Assembly (NCBI GenBank): GCA_021784715.1 | Contig: JAJYHP010000133.1 | Span: 1 to 18,760, forward strand | DNA from: a bacterium | GTDB lineage: Bacteria > Eremiobacterota > Eremiobacteria > Baltobacterales > Baltobacteraceae | Reading direction: 5' to 3' | DNA length: 18,760 bases | Shown: piece after piece, positions 1 through 6,668 of the stretch | How the letters are laid out: the number at the start of each line of letters is the position of its first letter | Position numbering within the stretch: position 1 is the first letter of the stretch | Position numbers and translations under genes: made by a program | The notes under the pieces: model-generated | Database searches by the model: none | Told to the model about the DNA's origin: nothing | The model's input: the letters and a program-made list of their open reading frames with translations, nothing else

Positions 1-107
1 ATAGCGAGGCCCGCAAGCACGACCAAAAGGCCGAGAAGTAGGACCGGCATCCAACCGCCTCCCTCGGGAGGCTGTTCGCGACGGCGACGGTTTGAAAGAT
101 CGTTCAT
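1..107 (-). CDS. Partial N-terminus of a membrane-anchored protein of unknown function
   Basis: The minus strand opens with ATG at 107-105 and reads about 35 codons to the window edge without a stop. The product begins MNDLSNRRRREQPPEGG, an arginine-rich, probably cytoplasmic start, followed by GWMPVLLLGLLVVLAGLA, which looks like the start of a single transmembrane helix with positive-inside topology. The rest lies outside the window, so no function can be assigned. It is divergent from the small plus-strand gene at 155. No clear Shine-Dalgarno sequence is visible upstream of 107. Confidence 0.5.
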   Translation of the reverse strand, partial: MNDLSNRRRREQPPEGGGWMPVLLLGLLVVLAGLA

Positions 108-154
108 GACGCTGTGTTGCGGAAGTACGCGCTACGGGCAGGCTGATCCTCGAT

Positions 155-499
155 TTGACGGCGAAGTATTCCCGCGTGATCCACGTGAGGGTTCCGCTCG
201 ATCTCCATGCCATTGCCGACGGCGATGCGAGCGCGTTCGCTCTGGTGACGCCGCTCTCGCTCGTGCAGATCCTCGCACTCGCCGTGCGACAGAGCATCGG
301 CGAACGCGCCCCGCGCGATCTCTTCGAACGAAATTTCGAGCGCACGCTTGCCGCACTCGACTCGGGGGAGATTACCGTCACCGTCGACGGCCGTGAGTGC
401 CGACGGCTCGACGAGGTCGTCGCCTGCGGAACCAATGCCTCGGTCAGATTTTTCCTCAGCCGCGCGCGCCTCTCGTCGATCGCTGCGATGTTCCGTTAA
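155..499 (+). CDS. Small hypothetical protein (114 aa)
   Basis: This reading frame encodes 114 residues from a TTG at 155. In-frame GTG codons at 176 and 185 are alternative starts, giving VIHVRVPLDLHAIADG as the conserved-looking beginning. It has an alternating beta/alpha character: a beta strand, a long amphipathic helix around residues 33-50, a second helix near 56-70, then a short strand (EITVTVDG). I do not recognise a family. Only 6 nt separate its stop from the next start, and the following two genes are equally close, so the three probably form one transcript. Alternatives are a small regulatory or adaptor protein for the membrane protein downstream; nothing in the sequence decides this. 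Confidence 0.5.
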   Translation: MTAKYSRVIHVRVPLDLHAIADGDASAFALVTPLSLVQILALAVRQSIGERAPRDLFERNFERTLAALDSGEITVTVDGRECRRLDEVVACGTNASVRFFLSRARLSSIAAMFR

Positions 500-505
500 C
501 GTCGC

Positions 506-1180
506 GTGCATCAACAACGCATCGCGCTCTCGGCGCTTCTGCGAGAGGCTTTCGACCGGTTGCGCGAGCGCTGGCGCGGCACCGTCGCCGCGACCGCGAT
601 CGCCTGCGCGCTCGGCCTGGCAATATCGCATGCGCCGATGCGCTCGCTCGTCGCCCAGAGCGCGGCGCAACTCATCGCTCTGCCGCTCGTCGCGAGCTTC
701 ATCTATCTCTGGGTCACCGATCTCCCCGACGGATCGCCGCGCCCCTTGAAGGATGCGCTCGAGCGCTTGCTCGATCGCTCGTGGGGCGTTTTGGTGATCG
801 ATCTCGTCCTCTCACTTCTTCAGGCGTTAACGACCGCGCCGAGTATGCTCCTCTGGGACCTTCTCCTCGTTCCGCTACTCGCCGCGACGATCTACGCCGA
901 CGTAGCCGCAACGCTCGACGATGAGATTCCGGCCCTCGCCCTCCTTCCGCATGCCGTAGCGCGCACGTTCTCGCTCGCAATGCAGCCGCGAAACTTCGGG
1001 CGGATGTGTCTGTTACTCGCAGCGCAATTCGGTCTCCAAGCAATCCTTTTAGAGCTCGCCCTACTGCTGCCGCACGGCACGCGCGCCGATGGAACCTTAG
1101 TGCTCGCCATCGTCGCGCAGGTCGCGCTCGCGGCAGTGACCGCACGCACGTTCGTCGAAGCATCTGCCTCGCATCCATGA
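506..1180 (+). CDS. Polytopic membrane protein of unknown function (224 aa)
   Basis: A GTG start at 506 lies 6 nt after the preceding stop. The 224-residue product begins with a short amphipathic segment (ALLREAFDRLRERW), then has about six hydrophobic stretches, roughly at residues 25-43, 47-70, 91-110, 113-135, 168-190 and 198-216. This helix-rich layout resembles small integral membrane proteins that carry a glycerophosphodiester-phosphodiesterase-associated or DUF-type membrane domain, but no diagnostic motif is present. Its stop overlaps the next start as ATGA at 1177-1180, so translation of the secreted protein downstream is probably coupled to it. It may be an export or envelope partner of that protein; this is inference from position only. 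Confidence 0.6.
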   Translation: MHQQRIALSALLREAFDRLRERWRGTVAATAIACALGLAISHAPMRSLVAQSAAQLIALPLVASFIYLWVTDLPDGSPRPLKDALERLLDRSWGVLVIDLVLSLLQALTTAPSMLLWDLLLVPLLAATIYADVAATLDDEIPALALLPHAVARTFSLAMQPRNFGRMCLLLAAQFGLQAILLELALLLPHGTRADGTLVLAIVAQVALAAVTARTFVEASASHP

Positions 1181-1941
1181 AACGAATCGTCGCCGCGCTT
1201 TTCTCGGTTCTGTTGCTCGGCGCAAACGCGAGCACGCAATGCTCGTCGCCGCTCTCGCGCTTCCACGGTGAGGACGCCTACACGATCGACGGGCGCAACG
1301 TGATGACGGTGCTCTACGACGGTACGCAGAGCCTGCGCGTCAGCCCCGACGGGGGCGACCTCCGCTTCGAAAACGTCATCCATTACACGAAGCAGCTCGG
1401 CTCGCACGTCCACAAAAAAACCGCGCGCGTCGTTCGCTTGCTCACCCCCGATCTTCGCGAGATTCGCACCTCGCTCAACCAAGACGAGGACTCGCTCTCA
1501 CTCCTCGACCAGCCCTTCGCGGCGCGTATCGACGCGAAAACCCTCGCAGCACTCGCCGGGCTCCAACAAGCGATTCCGTTTACGGCATCCTCACCGCTGG
1601 GCGGAGCACCGCTTCACGGCACACTACGCAGCGCCGGCATGCCAAAACGGGCTCCCGCCGGCGGCGTTCGCGTTGCATTTACCGCGTCCGGGCCGATGCG
1701 TGGGCCGCTGCCGGAGCTACCGACCGCGAGCATCGATGGCCGGATCTCGCTGGTGGGAACCGCCGAATACGACGCAACCGGCGCCCTCGTTCGCCTGCGT
1801 AGCCGCCTGCAGATTCACGGCGTCCTCGCCGCTTCGGGGCAGAGCGGCCCGATCGAGATTCTTTTCGTGCGACGTTTCGCGCCCGATTGTTCGCCGGCCG
1901 CAACGCCCGCCGCATCGCCGGTTCCGACGCCCTCGCCGTAA
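1177..1941 (+). CDS. Secreted protein of unknown function (254 aa)
   Basis: The ATG at 1177 overlaps the previous stop by 4 nt (ATGA). The frame is open upstream, but the coupled start is chosen because it exposes a classic signal peptide: MKR, a hydrophobic core at residues 4-16, and an ANA-S cleavage site near residues 16-19. The mature part is a beta-rich domain (TIDGRNVMTVLYDG..., RISLVGTAEYDATGALVRLRSRLQIHG). It ends in an alanine/proline/serine linker-like tail (TPAASPVPTPSP). There is a single cysteine early in the mature protein (C22) and another near the end (C-S-P-A). I do not recognise a named family. It is last in the three-gene group, and a long-looped inverted repeat follows at 1965-2011. 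Confidence 0.65.
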   Translation: MKRIVAALFSVLLLGANASTQCSSPLSRFHGEDAYTIDGRNVMTVLYDGTQSLRVSPDGGDLRFENVIHYTKQLGSHVHKKTARVVRLLTPDLREIRTSLNQDEDSLSLLDQPFAARIDAKTLAALAGLQQAIPFTASSPLGGAPLHGTLRSAGMPKRAPAGGVRVAFTASGPMRGPLPELPTASIDGRISLVGTAEYDATGALVRLRSRLQIHGVLAASGQSGPIEILFVRRFAPDCSPAATPAASPVPTPSP

Positions 1942-2162
1942 ACGGCTTCGCCTGACGAGGAGCGAGGCACCCCGTTCGGTCTCGGCCGGTGCTGTAACTC
2001 GGGGAGTGCCTTTTGCACCGCCTCCTGCGGGCGCGGCGCGTTCGCCGCGGCGTGACACTATGCGCTATCGGATTTCGTGCCCGCGATTATCACCATACCG
2101 TTGCGCCCACAAACGGGAGTTTGAGGAGATTGGTGCTCTCCTAACGGTCGTGCCAGGAAGAG
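1942..2162. other. Intergenic region between convergent genes
   Basis: These 221 bases lie between the stop of the secreted-protein gene and the stop of the minus-strand gene at 2163. Reading frames here are short and show no convincing start or coding character. The only structure seen is the imperfect inverted repeat annotated separately at 1965-2011. Base composition falls towards the AT-richer islet to the right. Confidence 0.5.
1965..2011 (+). terminator. Possible transcription terminator (long-looped inverted repeat)
   Basis: AGGCACCCCG at 1965-1974 can pair with CGGGGAGTGCCT at 2000-2011, with two bulged bases and a 25-nt loop. The right arm runs straight into TTTT at 2011-2014. It sits 24 nt after the stop of the secreted-protein gene, the expected place for a terminator. 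The long loop and short T run make it a weak candidate. Confidence 0.25.
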
Positions 2163-2753
2163 CTAAGCGCTCGTATCGATTCCGGTCAGCGAGCCGCGGG
2201 CACTTGAAGAACGCGGCTCCCAACGTTGCAGCTCGCGCGCCGCAGAACGACGGTTGATCTCGATACTCCGAAATGAGACTAATTCGGACTTGTTGCGTAA
2301 CCATTTTGTAGCAAACGAGGCGATCGAAGCAACCGTCGCAGTCTCAAGCGGTTGCAAAACGGTCGCCTCTCCAACCGGTGGTTCGATGGTGAATGAGTGC
2401 GGCCGATCAGTTTCCGTGCGGGTATAAACACGGAAGGATTGGAACGGAGAACTGGGGATAAAGACGATTTCTTCGCTCGACCTGCTACGCTGCCGAGCGA
2501 AGAAATCCCACCCAGCGGTCAGAACGGCCGCTTCAACGAGAAATTGCCCAAGAAATGCGATGGTTTGTTGCGTGAGTAACTCATGAGCACCCTCTACCGC
2601 TTCGTTGCGCCATATAACATCCGTGGTAGGGCGATCGCGCGCGAGGACGCGTAACGCAAGCATCGCGCCGACGCGGGCGATTACAATGTCTCCCTCGTCG
2701 GAGCGCAGTTGTAATCGAATCGAGGAAATCCACGGCAAGAGCGTACTTTTCAC
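2163..2753 (-). CDS. Hypothetical protein (196 aa), third gene of the AT-richer islet
   Basis: The frame starts at GTG 2753-2751, a single base after the stop of the membrane-protein gene, and ends at TAG. No Shine-Dalgarno sequence is visible, so translation would depend on coupling. Codon use looks like real coding sequence but is less GC-biased than in the flanking genes. The first half is helical; a stretch near residues 65-92 (LGQFLVEAAVLTAGWDFFARQ) is amphipathic to hydrophobic and could bind a membrane. It faintly recalls the LGxxLLxEA pattern of OPA3-type proteins, which I would not rely on. The second half (PSSPFQSFRVYTRTETDRPHSFTIEPP) is beta-like. Function is unknown, and the gene may not be real. 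Confidence 0.42.
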   Translation of the reverse strand: MKSTLLPWISSIRLQLRSDEGDIVIARVGAMLALRVLARDRPTTDVIWRNEAVEGAHELLTQQTIAFLGQFLVEAAVLTAGWDFFARQRSRSSEEIVFIPSSPFQSFRVYTRTETDRPHSFTIEPPVGEATVLQPLETATVASIASFATKWLRNKSELVSFRSIEINRRSAARELQRWEPRSSSARGSLTGIDTSA

Positions 2754-2754
2754 G

Positions 2755-3171
2755 TCAGAAGCTAACCGGCATATTCCCTGTGTGAACGCGATCTATGAAA
2801 CCCCATGCAACGCCGATTGACGCAAGGACAACGACGGTGATGACGAATGGGATGGGACGTCTCAAAGTTGTCATAAGCCCAAAAATTCCTTCGAGAAGCG
2901 TGCTGACGAGAATAACGGGTAGCAGATAAACTGCTATAGGAACGATGGCCATGAGCAGGAGGGCAACCGGGCCGATTAAGAGATCCCGGATGACCGCCCA
3001 AATTCCTGAATCTACGGGAATTAGCTCGTTAAGGCGCCAACCCGATCTTACAAACGGCTCGATCCAATAAAACGCTGCATTGTAAGACCAGAACAGAAAA
3101 ACCGTGAACAACGCAGCAAATAGGTTCCCCTTCAGGTAGTTCCTCATAAGTGAAGGTCGCTTTTGCAGCAT
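2755..3171 (-). CDS. Small integral membrane protein (138 aa)
   Basis: The minus-strand frame from ATG 3171-3169 encodes 138 residues with three to four hydrophobic helices: around 17-35 (LFAALFTVFLFWSYNAAFY), 60-90 (the long AVIRDLLIGPVALLLMAIVP segment continuing to LLPVILVSTLL) and 108-126 (PFVITVVVLASIGVAWGF). An internal ATG at residue 9 is an alternative start. It lies 18 nt downstream of the NSNSF-motif gene and 1 nt upstream of the next frame, so the three minus-strand genes look like one transcription unit. No family is recognised. Its position next to a papain-like candidate would suit an immunity or anchoring partner, but that is only a contextual guess. Confidence 0.6.
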   Translation of the reverse strand: MLQKRPSLMRNYLKGNLFAALFTVFLFWSYNAAFYWIEPFVRSGWRLNELIPVDSGIWAVIRDLLIGPVALLLMAIVPIAVYLLPVILVSTLLEGIFGLMTTLRRPIPFVITVVVLASIGVAWGFIDRVHTGNMPVSF

Positions 3172-3189
3172 TGTAATGGCATCACGACC

Positions 3190-3936
3190 CTACCCGTTGG
3201 GTCCGTACTGCAAAGAATTAAATGGCTGGTTCGCCCCTGGAAGTGACACAAGCGGCCCAATGGGGCCCTGGTTGTAGGAGTTCATAGTAGTAAGCGCTGA
3301 CGAGGCGCCAGCCCAATTTAGAAGGCCAGACATGAATGAGTTACTGTTACTCGTCGCGCCCCCATATATATCTGAATTGTTCATATCGAAGTAGTTGGCA
3401 CCTGTTATCAACTGGTTAGCGAACTGCGCGAATGCCTCACCTGATGGCACGGACACGTTCACAATTCCCTCGCCAGTATTGGTGCCGTTGTCGCCCGTGT
3501 AATTTTGCAGCACGACGGCCGATCCTACACCGGATCCAAAAGCCTCCGATGGGTCAGAAGGTCCGGCTTCGATGGTGATCGACTGCCCAGAATTGGTTGA
3601 GATAACGAGGTAGAGATGGTCTGCGGTTACGGTTTTCGCCGGTCCGTTGTCAACAGTCCGCTCGTAAAGGGTGACCTTGCCTGTGGCATTAGCGGCGACT
3701 TTTTGATGGATTAAATGCGACGCGCGCATCTCACGATTCACCACGAGGCCAATGGGGCCGCCGGGGCCTTTATGGATATTGAGCGGCCCGCTATCGGTGG
3801 CTATGTTCATCCCGTCGATGCCACTACCGGACATTCCGTTGTTGATTGGTGGGTTCGACGGAAACGTTCCGATCGGGCATATGGGCTGGCCCGTGGGATC
3901 GCCTGGCGTGGAGGAGCAGGCGCCTATAGCTGACAT
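3190..3936 (-). CDS. Hypothetical protein with HLYLV and NSNSF motifs, possible papain-like (NlpC/P60-type) fold (248 aa)
   Basis: The start at ATG 3936-3934 is preferred over upstream frame extension because AAAGGA lies 11 nt upstream and the extension is low-complexity and basic. Residues 1-60 are Gly/Pro/Asn-rich with two cysteines (C7, C20). A folded domain follows: a beta strand with TADHLYLVIST (H107), a GPSDPSEAFGSG loop, and a helix ending in SNSNSFMSGLL (NSNSF at 197-201). The order of a histidine strand followed by an N-x-N-SF helix recalls circularly permuted papain-like domains found in toxin or effector C-termini. There the equivalent position is often Cys (NCNSF); here it is Ser, so activity is doubtful. 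There is no signal peptide. First gene of the AT-richer islet; the fold call is inference. Confidence 0.55.
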   Translation of the reverse strand: MSAIGACSSTPGDPTGQPICPIGTFPSNPPINNGMSGSGIDGMNIATDSGPLNIHKGPGGPIGLVVNREMRASHLIHQKVAANATGKVTLYERTVDNGPAKTVTADHLYLVISTNSGQSITIEAGPSDPSEAFGSGVGSAVVLQNYTGDNGTNTGEGIVNVSVPSGEAFAQFANQLITGANYFDMNNSDIYGGATSNSNSFMSGLLNWAGASSALTTMNSYNQGPIGPLVSLPGANQPFNSLQYGPNG

Positions 3937-4489
3937 TTTCCTGTGATTCCTTTCAAGAAAACGTTGTGTCGTTTTGTGTACCTCCGGGCCTGATCCATCA
4001 GGCCAGGGGCGTGCGCTGTCCGCTGCGCCGCGCAGCACGCGGCGATAAGCGGCCCGGCATTCAACGACGCCCCGGCACTCTTACCAGAGATTTACACAGC
4101 GTGCGCCGACGTTTGTCGGCCACCCGGCGAAAGCGCACAAACGCCAATTTGTGGCATTTCACAGGCAACCAAGGGTAAGAACGTCCGTTCGGTTCGCGAT
4201 GCTTTGTCGCGAACGACGCGTGACGCTGCGCGTACGGGGTGGAGTTTCGTGTTGCTCGCGGGGATTGCGCAAGGCGCCCGGCCGGGTCACGGCCAGCGCG
4301 GGCACAGGGCCCACAAGAGATCGACGTTCACGGCGTCTTGGTCGCGCAAAAGGATTAAACCGCAAGCCACCTTCGTGGTTCGTGGGTGGCGCCGATTCCC
4401 TCAGCATCGCGCTCGAAAACTCGAAACGAGGGAAACCTACCCGCTCGCCGTGAAACCGTCCTTCGGGCCGCGGCGGTTGGGAGGATCAT
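3937..4489. promoter_or_regulatory. Divergent, highly structured non-coding region upstream of the ECF sigma gene
   Basis: About 550 bases separate the divergent starts at 3936 and 4490, and I find no convincing gene. Several perfect hairpins are visible: 4105-4120 (GCCGAC, GTTT loop), 4192-4214 (8 bp GTTCGCGA, 7-nt loop), 4396-4434 (7 bp TTCCCTC with GAGGGAA) and 4454-4478 (AACCG with CGGTT, enclosing a CC-TTCG-GG tetraloop). GCCACC at 4366-4371 can pair with GGTGGC at 4385-4390, or its CCAC with GTGG at 4375-4378, but not both, which is the behaviour of a switch. The last hairpin abuts the GGGAGG ribosome binding site at 4479-4484. This suggests a long structured 5' leader or a small RNA. 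I could not match it to a known riboswitch class. Confidence 0.4.
4479..4484 (+). promoter_or_regulatory. Strong ribosome binding site of the ECF sigma gene
   Basis: GGGAGG lies 5 nt before the ATG at 4490 and fixes that start. It directly follows the 3' arm of a hairpin at 4454-4478, so a change in leader folding could alter access to it. Confidence 0.75.
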
Positions 4490-5173
4490 ATGATTGCCTA
4501 CGCGCCGCCGATGAGGGAGATTCCGTTGCTACCTGCGGTCGGGAGGGCGCGAGTTTCGGGCGATGGCTCGCCTGCGACTGCCTCGGCATTCATCCCGAGC
4601 ACCTCGACCTTCGATCGCATCGTCGGCGATTACCAGCGGCGCCTCTACGGCTTCGCCCTGCGCATGACGGGCAATCGCGAAGATGCCGAGGAGATCGTCC
4701 AGGATGCGTTCGTGCGCGCATTTCGCGCGCTCGGGAAAATGGGCGAGGAGCAGCGGCGCGACCTGCGTTTGCAGCCGTGGCTCTATACCATCGCCCTCAA
4801 CGTCACGCGCAATCGTCTCCGGAGCAAGAAACCCCCGAGCGTCGCCATCGACGCACTCGCCGATCCCGACGCGCTCCTCCGCGATGCCGGCGATAAGCCG
4901 GTGCAGCCCGAGACCGTCGTCGAACGGAACGATGAGGTCGCGATGGTCGAGCGGGCGCTGCTCTCGCTTCCGACCCATTTACGTGCGGCTGCAACGCTGC
5001 GCTTTATCGACGGGCGCAGCCATCCCGAGATCGCCGAGATTCTCGGCCAGCCGATCGGAACGGTGAAATCGCACGTCCACCGCGCGGTGCGCATTCTCCG
5101 CCGGATCCTCGGCCCGCAGTTGGGCCGTTTCGTTAAAGAGACCGATGAGGAGTTGACCGATGCGTTGTCGTGA
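4490..5173 (+). CDS. ECF-type RNA polymerase sigma factor (sigma-70 family)
   Basis: The 227-residue product has the two-domain ECF layout. Region 2 spans about residues 41-112, with FDRIVGDYQRRLYGFALRMTG, the acidic DAEEIVQDAFVRAFRAL core, and LYTIALNVTRNRLR for -10 recognition. Region 4 spans about 153-207, with LPTHLRAAATLRFIDGRS, and IAEILGQPIGTVKSHVHRAVRILR as the helix-turn-helix that reads the -35 element. A 40-residue non-conserved N-terminal extension precedes region 2. It should direct RNA polymerase to a small stress regulon. The gene after it overlaps by 14 nt and begins with a zinc-binding anti-sigma module, the usual partner order for ECF factors. The activating signal is therefore probably sensed by that fused protein. 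The start is set by GGGAGG 5 nt upstream. Confidence 0.93.
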   Translation: MIAYAPPMREIPLLPAVGRARVSGDGSPATASAFIPSTSTFDRIVGDYQRRLYGFALRMTGNREDAEEIVQDAFVRAFRALGKMGEEQRRDLRLQPWLYTIALNVTRNRLRSKKPPSVAIDALADPDALLRDAGDKPVQPETVVERNDEVAMVERALLSLPTHLRAAATLRFIDGRSHPEIAEILGQPIGTVKSHVHRAVRILRRILGPQLGRFVKETDEELTDALS

Positions 5174-5900
5174 TGTGGACGCGATGTGGGACGAAGTCCG
5201 CGGCGAGGGGACGGCGACGCTGAACGAGGCGGTCCACACGCACGTGGATGCCTGCCCGACCTGCAACGAGGCCTACCGCCAATACGAGGCGCTCGCGCAC
5301 ACGCTTCAATCGCTTCCCGATCCCGAACCGACCTGCGACCTCGCCCGAAAAGTCGTCGAGCATATCGCACAGCTCCAGCGCCGCGAGCGCCTCGACCCGG
5401 TGCACCTCGCACACGTCGATTCGCCGATCGGGCGCCTCTACGTCGGGCACCGCGAATCGCGGATCGCCTATATCGGCATCGATCTCGGGGAGGCGTTCGA
5501 GGAGGTCGCCGCTCGCGTCGAACGGCGCCTGCGTCGCCCCGCCGACCGCGCCGAACTCCCGCCGAGCCTGCGCGCGACGATCGAGAAGTTCTTCATTACC
5601 TGGCAGGTCGATACGTCGCAGGTCGATGTCAGCGACCTGACGCCCTTCGAACAAGCGACGCTTCGCGCGACCGTCGAGATCCCGCCGGGGGAGGTCCGCT
5701 CCTACGGCTGGCTCGCCAAACAGATCGGCCGCCCCAGCGCGGCGCGCGCGGTCGGACGCGTCATGGCGCGCAACCCCATCCCCATCCTGGTTCCGTGCCA
5801 TCGCGTGGTCGATGCGACCGGCGCGTTGCATCGCTACGGGTACGGCGTGGAATTCAAAGCCCGCCTGCTCGCGATGGAAGGCTACCACCCGGCGCACTGA
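5160..5900 (+). CDS. Fusion of an anti-sigma zinc finger (ZAS/zf-HC2 type) to O6-alkylguanine-DNA alkyltransferase
   Basis: The 246-residue protein has two parts. Residues 1-70 carry a zinc-binding anti-sigma signature: C3, then H28-VDA-C32-PT-C35. The Cys-x24-His-x3-Cys-x2-Cys spacing closely matches ZAS anti-sigma factors such as RsrA, and a helix follows. Residues 80-246 form an Ogt/Ada-C type alkyltransferase: an N-terminal DSPIGRLYVG domain, the helix-turn-helix with Y182 and R196 (ARAVGRVMARNP), the suicide nucleophile in IPILVPCHRVV (C213), and GYGVEFKARLLAMEG. It should remove O6-alkyl groups from guanine irreversibly. The ATG start lies within the sigma gene (14 nt overlap), implying coupled expression. 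A reasonable model is that alkylation of C213, or of the zinc cysteines, frees the sigma factor. No transmembrane segment exists, so it is cytoplasmic. Domain calls are firm; the sensing model is inference. Confidence 0.93.
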   Translation: MRCRDVDAMWDEVRGEGTATLNEAVHTHVDACPTCNEAYRQYEALAHTLQSLPDPEPTCDLARKVVEHIAQLQRRERLDPVHLAHVDSPIGRLYVGHRESRIAYIGIDLGEAFEEVAARVERRLRRPADRAELPPSLRATIEKFFITWQVDTSQVDVSDLTPFEQATLRATVEIPPGEVRSYGWLAKQIGRPSAARAVGRVMARNPIPILVPCHRVVDATGALHRYGYGVEFKARLLAMEGYHPAH

Positions 5901-5957
5901 GAGCGCCGCACGCGTAAAAACCAGGGAACGGCGCGCCCGGCGCTAACCTACAATGCC

Positions 5958-6668
5958 GTGAGCAATCGCGTGCTCGTCACGGGCTTCGAGCCCTTTGGCG
6001 GTGAAAAAGTCAATCCGAGCGAGTTGGTCGCTCGCAGCCTGGACGGCCGCCTCATCGCGGGGCGTCCGCTCTCCGTTGCGATTCTTCCCGTAGAGACCCG
6101 GTCGCTGCGCGATCGTCTCGAACTTCTTCGCCTCGAAGAAGAGCCCGAGATCATCATCGTGTTAGGTCAGGCCGGCGGTCGTAGCGCCCTGGCGCTCGAA
6201 CGCGTCGCGGTCAACGTTCTCGACTTCGAGCTTCCCGATAACGTCGGCGTCCTTCGCAAGAACGAACCGATCGCACGCGGCGGCCCCGATGCCCGGCTCT
6301 CCAATCTTCCATTCGAGAAGATCGTTGCTGCCTGGGCGGAGATCGGCGTTCCCGGGTACGTCTCGAATTCGGCCGGAACGTATATCTGCAATCAGGCGCT
6401 CTACGAATTGCTCTCGCTCACCGAAACGGCGACGCCCCCGGTTCTCGTGGGGCTCGTTCACCTTCCCTACCTGCCGGCGCAAGCGATTACGGCGGGGCCG
6501 GAGACGCACCCCTCGATGTCTTTCGAACTCATGAAAAAAGGCGTCGAACAGATCATTGAAACCATCGTGCCGTGGGTCGAAAACCGCGGCGCGGAGAGCG
6601 CCGCGCAGCCACGCGAGCGCACGTCGCGCATGTGGATCCCTCGCGGAGTGAAGGAAGCAGAACGCTGA
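5958..6668 (+). CDS. pcp: Pyroglutamyl-peptidase I (pyrrolidone-carboxylate peptidase, family C15)
   Basis: This cytosolic cysteine peptidase removes N-terminal pyroglutamate from peptides. The triad is intact: E81 in LALERVAVN, C144 in AGTYICNQALY and H168 in GLVHLPYLPAQ, at the same residue numbers as in characterised Bacillus enzymes. The N-terminus VLVTGFEPFGG is the family hallmark, and IIIVLGQAGGR is also typical. The 236-residue length slightly exceeds the usual 200-215 because of a C-terminal tail (ENRGAESAAQPRERTSRM...). The GTG start at 5958 has no Shine-Dalgarno sequence, but TACAAT lies at 5949-5954, consistent with a leaderless or nearly leaderless transcript. A 6-bp inverted repeat (GCGCCG at 5903, CGGCGC at 5929) sits in the 57-nt gap after the alkyltransferase gene, so it may have its own promoter. 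Confidence 0.94.
   Translation: MSNRVLVTGFEPFGGEKVNPSELVARSLDGRLIAGRPLSVAILPVETRSLRDRLELLRLEEEPEIIIVLGQAGGRSALALERVAVNVLDFELPDNVGVLRKNEPIARGGPDARLSNLPFEKIVAAWAEIGVPGYVSNSAGTYICNQALYELLSLTETATPPVLVGLVHLPYLPAQAITAGPETHPSMSFELMKKGVEQIIETIVPWVENRGAESAAQPRERTSRMWIPRGVKEAER

Noticed and set aside
2065..2304. 79-codon minus-strand frame at the end of the islet
   Set aside because: It overlaps the better 2163-2753 frame on the same strand and has no ribosome binding site or domain.
4290..4440. Resemblance to a cyclic-di-GMP (GEMM) riboswitch, e.g. GCACAGGGC and CGCAAGCC
   Set aside because: The fragments are not in the right order or spacing, and the conserved CGCAAAGCC core with its tetraloop receptor is not present.
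4431..4460. Autoregulatory ECF promoter (GGAAACC ... CGTC)
   Set aside because: The spacer between the two boxes is 19 nt after GGAAACC, longer than usual for ECF promoters, and the -10 part is only four bases; not strong enough to annotate.
4204..4896. Plus-strand frame starting in the leader and running into the sigma gene
   Set aside because: It is in the wrong frame for the sigma gene, basic and low-complexity, and lacks a ribosome binding site.
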